From: Mycogone perniciosa
Lineage: Eukaryota > Ascomycota > Sordariomycetes > Hypocreales > Hypocreaceae
DNA: 64,000 nt
Assembly: GCA_025331125.1 (NCBI GenBank)
Contig: JAOALB010000205.1
Span: forward strand, 1 to 64,000
Direction: 5' to 3'
Positions 1 through 11,006 of this stretch are shown piece after piece. The notes beneath the pieces were generated by a model, which had not been told where the DNA came from, searched no databases, and worked only from the letters and a program-made list of their open reading frames with translations. Numbering within the stretch: position 1 is the stretch's first letter; each line of letters begins with the position of its first letter. The position numbers were made by a program, and so were the translations under genes.

Positions 1-1920
1 TCCCTGACCTCTCTGTCAACATAAACCCACGAACCTCGGTTTATCCCTTGAGAATCAACCCGGATCGTCACACTTTACTGTAAAGCAGGCTAGTAAGCTT
101 TCTTTTAATAAGCTATTAGGGATATTTATTAGATTGATTTTATTTTAAAGGGGCTTTATTGCAGGGGAAAAGGGTATTATCCTGCTTAAAGGGAGGGGTC
201 CTTAAATCCAGGCCTTAAGAGCAGCGGGAGATCTAGCTGGGGCAGCTTAAAGAGCTCTTCCCCTAAGTGCGCCGGGACTAAGCTTAAAGGTAGGGGGGGC
301 AGGGTTCCTTTTCTAAAATTCTTAAATCTTAAATTCTTTAATGCCTTTAAATTATTTTTTAATAGTATATACTTTTACGCTATCTTTAATAGTTAAGCGT
401 ATATAGTAGTTTAAAGTATTAGATTAGTAAAGTTTAAAGCAGTTAATATATTAAGTGGGGTTATTACAGTTTTTATTTCTATTAGTATATTAAAAGGCAG
501 GTTTACTGCACTTTTTATAATATATAGTTTTAGTATACCTTTAAAGATTATAAAAGCTAAGGTATTTATTATATTAAATTACCTATACCTTTTAGGTTTA
601 AAGCTTTACTAAAGCTAAATAGTTAAAGAGTTTAAAGCCTATTTTAACTTCCTCTTTAAAGGAGATAAAGTAATAGCAGATATTAATAGTTTTATTAAAA
701 GGGGCCTTTTAGTAAAAGACTAAAAGTTCTTTAAACTTAATGCTCCTTTAAGCTTTAATTAAGATTAGCGCATTAATAGGGAAAGTGCTTAAAGTATTAG
801 TATAATATTTAAGAACGCCTCGCATAAAAAAGCTCCTTTATATATATACTTCTTTAATCTTTAGGCTGCTAGCCTTTATAGTTAAGGCTAAGGCAAAAAT
901 CTTTTTTTTAATATCTTTTATTTTAATTTAAAGTATAAATTTAAACTTTATTTCCTAGAAGTAAATAATATCTTTACTTTTAAGGTTACTAATTCTAATA
1001 ACTTCCTGCCTAGCGCTAATAGCAGTAATCTTCTTCCAGCTATAGTCTAAAAAGACTTAGAAAAAGATTTTATTATTAGTCTTTAAAGTAGTTTTCGCCT
1101 ATTTTTATTTATTTTTATAAGCAATAAAGGCTGGCCTGCTATTACTTTAAAGGGAAGGTTTATTTTTATTTCCTTATATTAAAGAGTTTTTATTTATACC
1201 TATAGCTGTAACTATAGCTTATATAACCTATTTTAAGCTATTAGCTAATAAAAGAGTTCCTGCGCTAGTTTTATTTAAGGGCTAAAGCTTAATTTACTAT
1301 TATTTATTATTTTAGCGGGGCTTTTTATTAACTAATTAAATAGTTAATAGTTAAGTAGGAAAAAGGTTTTTATTTAATTTTTCAAGGTCTATAAAAGCCT
1401 TTAAAGAAAAGAGGTTTTTAAAGGTATTAAAGAGGGCTTTATTTATTAATATAGCCGCTAAAAGATAATACTTTCTTTAATATTTAGCTAGACAGTTATT
1501 AATAGCTTAAGCTATTAAAAGTAATATTTCCTGCCTAGCCTTTTAAATTAAATTAATTTCTTTAATTTAGGCAAAGATTTTAAGTGCTGTATTTAACTGC
1601 TTTTTGTTTATAAAGGCAGGGGCTTCTGTCAGCCTACTTTAAAGGGAGGAAGAGAGGCCTTTTTAAGTCACTTTTAAGAAGAGAGAGACGCTGGGTTTTA
1701 AGTTAGAACTAAAATTAAGTCTAGGGATGTCAGTTTCGATACGTTTATCGTTAATGCGGCGTTTCTTAGGCGTAAGTAGGAGGACTATAGTCTCCCTTTG
1801 CCCTAAAAGCGAAGGAGTGCCCTCCTTCTCGAGTCGCTGGAGTGCTGCCTGCCCAGCGGCAGCGAGGTTTAGTTGTCCCTGGTTTACTTGGAGTCTAATA
1901 GCGTTCGCCATCTTTCTCTA
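1..1920. repeat. AT-rich degenerate repeat, RIP-like, with 5' remnant of a retroelement ORF
   Basis: From about 300 to 1650 the sequence is very AT-rich, full of TAA, TTA and TTTAAA words and nearly free of CpA and TpG outside short islands. This is the signature expected from repeat-induced point mutation (C to T at CpA). No frame stays open there. At the right edge, on the minus strand at 1663-1911, a short less mutated ORF starts MANAIRLQVNQGQLN and encodes 82 aa, Gln/Leu rich at its start. It could be the start of a gag-like or transposon ORF whose body lies in the mutated part; that identity is inference, since no reverse transcriptase or transposase motif remains. No terminal repeats were seen, and the element may extend beyond the window. 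Confidence 0.6.
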
Positions 1921-2469
1921 AGTGCCCAGGAGGGGCGAGAGAGCATTCTTGGGCTTGTTTTCTTAATAGCTAGTCAAGAGGTTATGGAGTTTTGGTGAGT
2001 AGGCACCCAAAAGGTGGGGTACCTGTAGGTGTAGGAGGGAAGCTTGGTGTTCGATATGGATATGAGTCACCTGTATCGCTCATGGATAATTCTCCCAGAT
2101 TCGATCATCGCGTGGCAGAGGATATCTGGTGCTTGACCCGCCAGCATATTCATTCCGGTTGCTCTCAGAGGGTATATATAAACGCAGGTAAAGAAAGAAA
2201 TCCCAATATAAGCCCGAGCAAAGGCCTTATTGGGATGGTTTATCATCCTTTGCGGATACTGAAGTTTAGGTATAATAGTAGCTAATGTGTGCATATATAA
2301 ATGATGCTAAATTTCGAATTAAGATTAAAGTTGGTGTCTGCATCTTTCAGACATGAAACTAAGCTCGACATTATACTAGATCCTTATAAATAGGCAGGTC
2401 TACCTCAACATTTCAGCTTTTTAATTCTCCTCACGACACCTCATCATCGTCCCTGGTTCCAAAGTCATC
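1921..2469. other. Intergenic; upstream region of F-box gene
   Basis: No convincing coding exon. A TATA-like stretch (TTATAAATAG) lies near 2383-2392, about 80 bp before the F-box start codon, followed by a pyrimidine-rich leader. Confidence 0.5.
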
Positions 2470-3598
2470 ATGGATCTACTTAGGAGAGCACGTCTCTTTC
2501 TACTCTACAGACGCCATAAAAAGTATCATAATCTTGAAAAACAACAGTGTCATGAGCAGTATCATGAAAAGTATCATGATCTTGAAAACCAGCATGATAA
2601 TGAAAAGCAACCGAACTTCGGCTGCTCTTTTCTACAGCTACCTTACGGCTTGATTCTGCAGATTTCAGAACACCTTCCATTGCCCAACCAGGTCTTACTT
2701 TCTCAGACCTCTCGCTTGTTGCGAGATACTCTTCACTGCCATCTTTCTGACACAGCCGCGCATCTCAATAACCACCAGAGCTTAGAGTATCTTACTCTTC
2801 TCGCTCGCGATTTACCTGACAATTGGGTATGCCAGGGGTGTTTGAAACTTCATCAAGTGAACAAGTTCGACACACCAACAACTCCAAAACATACAGGATG
2901 TCGTCATAAATGGGACTATTCAGAGTTCAAAAGGTCTGGCTTTGGGGTTTTCTTTCTAAACCACCGACACATCCAGCTTAGCCTAAAACTCACCCGTCTG
3001 GGCAAGCATAAGGAATACGTCAAAAAATTACTGGAACCACATCACGCCTCATTTATTCCCAAGGCAGATCAATGGAATGTTGTCAAGGGCAAGTGCTCGT
3101 TTTATCCAAAAGTCGTCCGGGGGAGATATCTACTTCTATCTACCTGGACTTACAATATCAATATCGAAGCAGTATCAAAGAAGGCTATGGGGTCCATGCA
3201 TATATGCAAGCACCAATGGTTTTTTTGGGGATCCTATCTGCGAACTCTCGCTCTCAGAACGCCAGGCACTTCACGCAGTTGCTGCGAGCCTCCCCCCAGA
3301 TCCAAGGAAAGTCTTGAAAAGGGCTATCGACGAGGCCTTTGATTCAGAAAATATTGAGATTCGCGGCTCCTGCCCTCTATGCCCTACCGACTTCTCCATC
3401 CAGGCATCACCAGAGCGTGTTGTAATACGAGCCTGGCAGGATTTCGGATGCGAGGGTTCCCCACTGGATTTGGCTTGGATGATCCATGTTTACGATGGAA
3501 TAGAGGGGAGTTCAAACCACAGGCCTGGAAGTATCTGGGAACAGTATGGTAGCTATTGTGAAGCTACGTCGTTTGATGCGGAAAGGTCGAGGTACTAA
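2470..3598 (+). pseudogene. F-box domain protein, interrupted by a 1-nt frameshift
   Basis: Fungal F-box family protein, normally a substrate receptor of SCF ubiquitin ligases. The N-terminus (about residues 1-45) is rich in His, Lys and Gln with repeated YH[ED]K-like units. The F-box itself reads LQLPYGLILQISEHLPLPNQ at about residues 56-75. A Cys/His stretch follows (CQGCLKLH... GCRHKW), then the family's VVRGRYLLLSTW segment and an ICKHQ motif. At a run of seven T at 3220-3226 the frame must move by one: frame 1 runs into unrelated sequence and stops at 3342, whereas frame 2 continues with FFGDPICELSLSERQA, a CPLCPTDF motif and the typical tail to the TAA at 3596-3598. Six T would restore one frame. 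It is either a pseudogene or a homopolymer sequencing error; no GT-AG intron fits. Confidence 0.7.
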
Positions 3599-3753
3599 TG
3601 TGACTGGCATGTTTGGGAGTTGCCAATCGCCAGGGTTGCTTCGTACCAAGACATCTCGAGTGGCGTCTATTATTATCTGTCTAGGTCTGATTGGGGTCGT
3701 TAGTAATCGTACAACAAATGATCATACAGCAGCAATCGGTAGCCGCGTCTCTA

Positions 3754-4848
3754 TCAGATCAGTCTTTCCACCTCCTCCGGTTTTGATTCATCGCCTCTAC
3801 CAAAGTACAGCTTGGTGCCTTCGTAGCATCCAAAATAGAACGCACTCCCTAGAGTGGCAGCCACGCAGGTGAGAGCTGTTCCCCTGAACAAGCCGGGTAT
3901 GCCCTCTTTCCTGAGTATTCCCTTTGCAACATTGAGGGGGTTATTTCGTTGATGAGGTTTCGGAGACAACACCTTGTGTTCATGTCCCACGCTCTGATGT
4001 GAATCATTGACTCCCAGTCGTCGAATCCTAATCTCGGTAAGTTGGCTGCCTGCTGCAAGCCTCATTCTCGTTGTTATCACGTCGATCGGCACGAAGAAGC
4101 CTGCAGAAAGGCCACCAGCCAGTCCTGCGCTCATAGCACTAGCCTTTATCTGCTCAGAAATGCTGTTCGTCGGGTTCCCACGCTTCTCACTCCGTTTGAT
4201 CAGTAGCTCCCGAAGGGACTCGTAAATAGAGAACATCAAACATGTGCTAGGTAGATGACTTGCTATAAGACCCGTGTAGCCAGCCCACAAGCTTGTCGGA
4301 TGCCGCGCAAACTGCTTCATCATCTGCAGGGTCGGCGAACGATGCATCTGCCCTGGTGATCGCTCATCCTGTCGCCACACTTGGGCATTTTGCTTGATAA
4401 CCTCGGCAGGATTTTGGAGGGCGCAGTAGACGAGGTCGGCAACCGCGCTACAAGCAGCATGGATCACTGGTTGGGGCAGACTGCCCAAATTCCCGGCTGG
4501 TTCGGATGGCTGAAATGCCGTCTTCAAGCCCTCATAGACGGTGAAGAATGCAATGCTTGAGGGTACGCCCATGATCAGCGTGGGGCCAAAGCCCTGGTAC
4601 AGCCCCTGAAACAAAGTCTGTCGAAGGACGCCATTAGCAGTCTTGTAATGTTTGAAGTACGCTGGGGACTGGATACGAGTGATGAGAGTGCCGATTGGGT
4701 GCATAAAGACTTCGACGCTCACTGTCGCCACCAATGCAGCCTGTAAGTTGGACGTTGAGGATTGTGAGCTTCAAGATTTGCTATATGGGGTGCTCCGAAA
4801 TTACTGGACACGAACCTGCCACACATCTGATCCAGCGCTTAAAGACAT
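3754..4848 (-). CDS. Mitochondrial carrier family protein, S-adenosylmethionine-carrier-like
   Basis: Solute carrier 25 family, inner mitochondrial membrane. Exon 1 is 4816-4848 (ATG at 4846-4848, 11 codons, MSLSAGSDVWQ). A 75-nt intron (4741-4815, donor GTTCGT, acceptor TTACAG) joins in phase 0 to exon 2, 3754-4740, giving 339 aa. The open frame alone would begin at a TTG, so the first exon is needed. Three carrier repeats are visible: HPIGTLITRIQ near residue 25, PAEVIKQNAQ near residue 130 and PIDVITTRM near residue 230. The second motif is typical of S-adenosylmethionine carriers (Pet8/SAMC type), but the substrate is inferred. The first motif has Gly where the family has an acidic residue, which may matter for the salt-bridge network. 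The last about 12 residues are charged. Confidence 0.8.
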
Positions 4849-5645
4849 AAGCAAAAGAAACATCTAAGCGAACTTGGCCTTAATTGTAGGAAAATTAGAA
4901 GGCCAAACACATCCGTGTGGTGGATATTGAGTTCAATATATATTTCGAGGCCAAAAGACTAAAAGAGATTTGATGCACACGTCCATCCCGTCAGCATCGG
5001 TAGGATAAGCCACGCCCCGAATGCCTTACTCCGTCTAAGGCTGCTCTTTTTATTAATAGGCATCTATTGAGGGGACTTGGCCGGTATCCGCGGGTACCGG
5101 AAGTAGTAATTTTGCCATATTATTTACATCGTATATACTCCGTATAGAACAACATTTGGCCGTCAGATGCAAAGGATTTTAGCAATTTTGGGAAACAGAA
5201 GGCTCTCGCCATTCAATCCAGACCGGAATGGTTGCCCTTTATGTAAAATATCTGCGTGATCGTGAAATGTAGGGAAATGCAAGATGTAGCCTGCTAAGTA
5301 ATTAAAAATATGCTCCTGTGGGCGTCGTGTAAGAGTCAAGCCCTTGTGGTCTTCTAGATGCTCTCAACAGCCATGATATCATAGATACTGGATTGTCCAG
5401 ACGAGTCTAGAATACAGAAGAATGCATACGAAATTATAAAAAGGCAGGATATCTTTTCCTTCAGCCAGCAATCAAAAGTGTGCAATATTAACTAGCACGT
5501 CCTAATATCCGATGCTGACACCGAGCCCCCCCTCGGATACCGGCTCGAGCGTCTCGTCTCCTTCACGAGGCTTATTATCCATCACATGATAGGACCAAAA
5601 AATTCCATTGCAATGCAATTCATGCCCAGGAATGGGGCAAAAAGA
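4849..5645. other. Intergenic
   Basis: No gene seen. One TACTCCGTA motif copy lies at about 5136-5144; see the dispersed motif finding. Confidence 0.5.
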
Positions 5646-5735
5646 TGATCTCGCCCGGGCTCGAACCGGGGACCTTTTCGGTGGTGTCAACAGATGTTGT
5701 TAACGAAACGTCATGACCAACTAGACCACGAAACC
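5646..5735 (-). tRNA. tRNA-Val(AAC) with 16-nt intron
   Basis: A cloverleaf folds on the minus strand. The acceptor stem is GGTTTCG with CGAGATC plus discriminator A. The D arm is GTC/GAC, the T arm is CCCGG TTCGAGC CCGGG, and the anticodon stem is TTTCG/CGAAA. The loop TTAACA gives anticodon AAC. A 16-nt insertion sits directly 3' of position 37, the canonical place for nuclear tRNA introns. Length without intron is 74 nt. CCA is not encoded, as expected for a eukaryotic nuclear tRNA. Confidence 0.93.
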
Positions 5736-7205
5736 ATTCGATGACAGGAATCGTCTCATGACGTCCTGTATTCGCTGCTCCACGAGGCCATCGCCAGGAC
5801 CTTGCCATGGTGCAGTTGTGCTAGAACATCATTGTTTCTCAGGATTTATGATTGATACCAAGCTGATGTAAACGGGACTGTATTTCACAGCCCAGGCTTT
5901 CACCCTATGGATCTTTCCCCTAATTCGGGAGGCCGAAAGTGGCATTTGTTGTGTAGATGGACATTCTTTCTCTTCTTCTTTGTCAGAGACCCAAGGCCAA
6001 CCCGAAGCATTGGTCATCTTGGTTCTCACGTGTATAACACTCACCAATATGTGGTTAAAGAGCTGCTACACATTGTTATATGTGGGTATATAGAGGGCTT
6101 CCTATCCTCAAAAGAAATGTGAAGGCAGAGATCTATGCAGTCGCCTCCTCAGTATCAAGCTTCTATCCTCTCCGGTGTCTCTCGCATGCCCCATGTTAGT
6201 TATCATTTCTAGACTTAGTCATTCCTGTCATAGGTGCCTGTCATCCTACATTCCTACACTATCAGTAACACCGAGATGAACTTCCAGCAAGTGGTGCACT
6301 TTTACCCTAGGGATCGTGATGCCCCAGCCAGTAAACAGTGGTAAATAAGAGTATTCCAGTCATGAACTTGCACGTCACGGAAAAAAGTACAAAGCCTCTT
6401 TCAATCAGCCGGCAATCTCTTCTATATGATACAATTAACTCTCTGTGCTTTTGCATCAATATGGAGCAATGGCACCTCTGGTTGGATGGCCTTTCAGCGT
6501 CGACGATGAAGCCATCCCTTCAAAGACAAGTACTGCAAAGCTTTTCATCGTCACTGAAGAAGAGTTCAACCACTAAAGGTGAGACAGATACTGCGGAATC
6601 GACATGTAGTTCAACGATTGTCGGCCAGTGGTTAGCGGAAATGGGAATGACATGACTCAGGGTAAGGTAAGACAAAATATGCATATTAGGCTAATTCCAA
6701 TTGCCGACAGAGATACCTCATCGAAGAAAACCCCCGCGTCCCATTGGCTTCTATTTTTATAGCCCGAAGGTCTGGCAATTGCGTTCCAAACCTGTTCACG
6801 AGTGCAGACCAACTTGGGGTGATTCATCAAAGAAAAGGTTATATGACGTTATCTTGTAGTGCCAACGCTGTTCCTAGAATCACATGCTGGCTTCAGGTTT
6901 GGTTCATTCCTCCATATCATGAAGAGCCTGGGCATGTGTCAGCTCAAAAGGTCGCCGTAATCGGCCATGCACGCTCCACAGGGGTCAGATGAACACACCG
7001 ACTAAAGCAGGGTAACATTGTTGGTCAGTCTGGGTGCTGTCTGCTTTATGTTGACTAAACAACGTGCATTCTTTGAACTCTTGCTGACCTTTCCATTGTC
7101 CAGAATTTTGCCCTACATAGAGATACTGAGCAGCTTGTTTAAACGTACTCAACGATTGTGGTCACTCCACAGAAGCACTGTGCATCGCGTCGCCGGATGC
7201 CCAAG
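5736..7205. other. Intergenic, possibly with gene remnants
   Basis: Short open stretches at about 6470-6590 (frame reading APLVGWPFSVDDEAIP) and 6712-6990 (RYLIEENPRVPLASIF) look protein-like but cannot be joined into a gene and match nothing I recognise. They may be debris of an old gene. Nothing else is seen. Confidence 0.35.
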
Positions 7206-8782
7206 ATGAAGCTATCGAAGCCGCCTCGATACGTGCTCACTGCCCTGCTGGCGTCGACCATCGCCATGCTCTTTGGGTATGTACGAACTCGATCCAGTTT
7301 CTAAGCCCTCCTGTTGACATGAATGAAGCTTGGACACTGGTAGCATTGGCCCCGTAACAACCATGCCATCCTTTCGCAACACTTTTGGTGACATCTCACC
7401 CACTCTCCATGGCGTTATTGTCTCCTCTGTGCTCATCCCTGGCGCGCTCACGGCACTCATCGCCGGCGTTTTGGCCCATCATTTCGGTCACGTCCGGCTC
7501 TTCGCTCTCGGCTCTTTCATTTACGGCATCGGTGCGGGCATTGAGTGCTCTTCCACTGTACTAGGTGTCTTCATCTTCGGCCGTCTTATCAAAGGCATAG
7601 GCCAGGGTCTTTTTGTGAGCAACGTGTTCGTCCAGGTGTCAGAGACGTCGCCTGCAAAAATCCGTGGCATCATGGCAGCTTTACCACAGCTCTTCATCGT
7701 CTGGGGCATTGTGTCCGGCTTTTTTATATGTTATGGTACCGCTCGTCTTGGCCTCACAACTCTTAGCTGGCGACTTCCACTGGCTATTGCTTCGTTCCTC
7801 GGTTTTCTCCTCTCGGGAACATATTGGCTTATTCCCCCCTCTCCACGCTGGCTGCTTTCCAAGGGACGCATTGACGAAGCTCGCAGTGTTGCTGCCCAAC
7901 TTGGCCTAGATCAGGCTGAGTGTGAGAGGCTTGTCGAACAATCCATTTCTGAGACACGAATTCATGAGGTTAACACATCACTCTGGCAAAGCATCAAGAA
8001 AACTTTCTCCGAATTCAGGGAGGCCTTTTCCGCTCCGTTCAGGGCTCGTACTGGCTTCGGGTGCTTTCTCATGGCATTCCAACAACTCGCAGGAATCGAT
8101 GGTGTGCTTTATTACGCGCCTATCTTGTTCGCTAAGGCGGGAATCGATAGCGGGCAGGCCTCGTTCCTGGCCTCGGGCATCTCTGCGTTAGTGATGCTCG
8201 CCGTAACCGTGCCAGCTACGCTGATGGCAGATAAATGGGGCCGCCGAACCTCAAGTCTTGTTGGTGGTGTTGTGATGTCGACATTGATGCTGGTCATGGG
8301 ATCTCTGTATGCCGCCAATACCGTGCATGCTGACCGAGGGGTGGGCAAGTGGGTGGTAATTGTCTCCATTTATCTATTTGCGATTATGTTCAGTGTAACT
8401 TGGGCCATTAGTTTGCGGACTTTCACAGTTGAGAGCCAGCCGCGGAAGACACGAAGCAGTGCGTCGAGTCTCGCACTCAGTGCCAATTGGGTATACAATT
8501 CTCCCTTTTTTCCCCTTACACTTGTAAGGCTAACAGCAGAAGTTTGCAAATTACCTCGTCGCTCTTATCACACCCGTTCTCATCGCCAAGTCTACTTATG
8601 GCGCGTACTACCTCTTTGCTGCTTGCACGCTCGCCTGTACCATTGTAGTCGCTCTGGTCATGGTGGAAACAAGAAATCTTAGTCTCGAAGAGATTGAGCA
8701 GCGATATCTCCAGCGCAAGGCCCAGACCTCGGGATGGTCCATTCCGGCATTGAGACTAAGGCGTATGCGGACGGCTGAGTAG
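7206..8782 (+). CDS. MFS sugar transporter
   Basis: Major facilitator superfamily, sugar porter type, 12-helix plasma-membrane protein importing a hexose or related sugar. Exons are 7206-7276, 7329-8490 and 8540-8782; introns are 52 and 49 nt and all phases agree, giving about 491 aa. Family marks in order: FGLDTGSIG in helix 1, split by intron 1; GRLIKGIGQG after helix 3; PPSPRWLLSKGR closing the N-half (usually PESPRWL); FQQLAGIDGVLYYAPILF in helix 7; ADKWGRR in loop 8-9; and VETRNLSLEEIE after helix 12. The second acceptor could lie 3 nt earlier (CAG/CAG ambiguity). The N-terminus before helix 1 is short (about 7 residues). Substrate is not deducible. Confidence 0.88.
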
Positions 8783-9503
8783 AGGTACCCAGGGGCTAGA
8801 AATGCCTCGATGTGATTGGAGATGTAGAGACAGTAGCAGTCATGAATGGATTCCACGTCCATTAGCTTGATAGAGTTAATGCTCATAAACCAGCTGAGGA
8901 ACTCGAGAAGTTTTCTTTGGAAAGTTCACTACTATTCACGGCGTCAGCTCAGCTCAATTCGTTGATCATGGAACTGTCTCTCCTTGCTCTTGGGTTGTTC
9001 ATCATTCAGCAGGGCCCGAGATGACGGATCTGCAAGTCATTTCACAGGTATTATGCTCACCACGCACCATAATCTATTGATTTTCTAGGAGATTCCCTCA
9101 TCTTCTTGTCAATACATACCAATATCTCAGTGCCATCAGTGATAGGACAATGTCAGGGGTTGAGAACTTGAGAAGGACGGACATGGATGATTAAACCGCT
9201 GGCTCTAACATGATCGCACGTGCAAGATCACGTGCAGCGCAGCACGGAAAATCGGTAACTTTGGAACTTCGGTCACCCCACGTCTGACTAAGCACAGACC
9301 ACTGGCAGCTGGCGGCTTCAAAGTCCAATTCTTGAAGCTGTGTTTTTCAGCACTTTCAATACCAAATCGCAGACTCTCACGCTTCCCTCGAAGCACCAGA
9401 GACCGCGAAGACGAGGCCAGAAGCAGAGGCTTTGTCAAGACCAAAACCACAATTTTTGCACACAAGAGAGAAGAGGCTGCTCTGGTAGCATCTGCTCATC
9501 AAG
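8783..9503. other. Intergenic
   Basis: Contains the 3' end of the transporter transcript and the promoter and 5' UTR of the SmB gene. No further gene seen. Confidence 0.5.
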
Positions 9504-10343
9504 ATGGCGTCCAACAAGCTCGGCAAGATGGTCAGTTTCCGTATCCCCGCCATCATCCTGGGAAGCGTTTTGACGTTGACTTCGCCAGACTAACAAGATG
9601 TGTTTTAGGCCGGTTATGTATGCAGATCTTCCGATATGGTCGATCATTGAGCTGTTGAAAAACTGACCTTGTCCTCCCAGATCAACTACCGCATGCGCGT
9701 TACCCTTCAAGACTCGCGACAGCTTATCGGCCAGATGCTGGCCTTCGATCGCCACATGAACCTGGTTCTGGCCGACACTGAAGAGTTCCGTCGACTTAGG
9801 CGCAAGCAGAACAAGTCTGCCGCCCCTGGTGGCCCAGCTTCTGGCCAGACTGTTGTGCAGGAGGAGAAGCGCACTCTGGGCTTGGTGATTGTTCGTGGTG
9901 CTCACATCATCTCTCTGACTGTGGAGTCACCGCCTCCCGCTGACCCCAGTGCTCGTCTCGGAAAGACGACCACTGGTGGTATTGCATCGACGCTTCAGGC
10001 TGGCCCTGGCGTGGCTCAGCCTGCTAGTCGTGGCGCTGCCGCTCCCATCTCCCTTGCTGGCCCGGCTGCTGGTGTTGGAGGTGCCGCTCCTCCTCCTGGT
10101 TTTCCCGCATTCCCAGGTGCACCTGGCTTCCCAGGACGCGGTGGTGGTCGTAAGCATTGATCCCAGTGAATGAATTTACGTATTGGCAATGCTAACACTT
10201 CAGCAGCTCCTCCCCCTGGCTTCCCTGGTGCGTTCCCTCCTGCGGGCTTCTCGGGCGGCGGTGCACCTGGTTTCCCCGGCGCTCCAGGCTTCCCTCCCGG
10301 AGGCGCTCCCCCCTCGGGTTTCAACCCACCCCCTCGACGATAA
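9504..10343 (+). CDS. smb1: Small nuclear ribonucleoprotein SmB/B'
   Basis: Core Sm protein of the spliceosomal snRNPs; with the other Sm proteins it forms the heptameric ring on U1, U2, U4 and U5 snRNA in the nucleus. Exons are 9504-9530 (MASNKLGKM), a 9-nt microexon at 9609-9617 (AGY), 9681-10149 and 10204-10343, giving 214 aa. The Sm1 motif is INYRMRVTLQDSRQLIGQMLAFDRHMNLVL; Sm2 is RTLGLVIVRGAHIISL. The C-terminal half is a Pro/Gly-rich tail with repeated PGFPG and APGFP units ending PPPRR, the usual SmB tail that binds proline-recognising splicing factors. The microexon is flanked by TTTTAG and GTATGC and restores the residues expected between the start and INYRMR. Confidence 0.92.
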
Positions 10344-11006
10344 AGGTTATAGGATGGCTCTGCTTTTCTGATACCCAAACATGCAATCTGGTCCCATTTG
10401 GTTCCTTTGAGAGAATATAGGGTGTTTTTTTTACGATCCTTGGATGCCACCCGAGGACATGAATTGTTTTTAGGGGCCGCCGGTATGAGCAATGGAAGGG
10501 TTTGAGGGTGCCCTAAAATGGACTCGGCTTGTATTCTAGTATCGACCGGACAAAAGTAGCCCTCTGGAGTTAGGAAGAATTCCAAAACGTCCTTGGCCCA
10601 AGATAGCCAAGGCATGATGATGACCCAAACATGATGACAGATGCGCTTTGAGCAACAATGGATGAATATATTCGAGACATACATATGTAGGGATGGCTGT
10701 CAATTACTTAATCTCCGGCTTGGCTTTTTGTTTCCATTTGATGTGCGCTCCACCACCCAGCCCTCCCAAAAACAACATGTGAGCCTTGGGCGAAGTGTTC
10801 TGTTCGAACCCAAGAGTGGCGGCGGAGTTTTGGTGATTCCCTGTCCCAGAAGTGACCAGGGAGTGGGCATGATATTATGTGACTTGGCAGAGAGCCATCC
10901 AACGTCTCCCACTTCAAATGCATGAGTATTATTTTCGACAGGTTTCTGAGACGTCTACACTGATGGGCCACAAAGTGAACATATTCCCAATTTCTTCGGC
11001 AATTCA
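10344..11006. other. Intergenic between convergent genes
   Basis: The SmB and kinase-like genes converge here. No gene is supported. Confidence 0.5.

Noticed and set aside
6338..6992. Possible gene from two coding-like stretches upstream of the sugar transporter
   Set aside because: In-frame stops and no consistent GT-AG joins; no known domain. Left as possible debris.
9927..10173. Alternative frames within SmB exon 3
   Set aside because: Shadows of the repeat-rich tail; the Sm motifs fix the real frame.
10016..10684. 222-aa Pro/Gly-rich frame antisense to the SmB gene
   Set aside because: It is the complement of the SmB PGFPG repeats; low-complexity shadows stay open on both strands.
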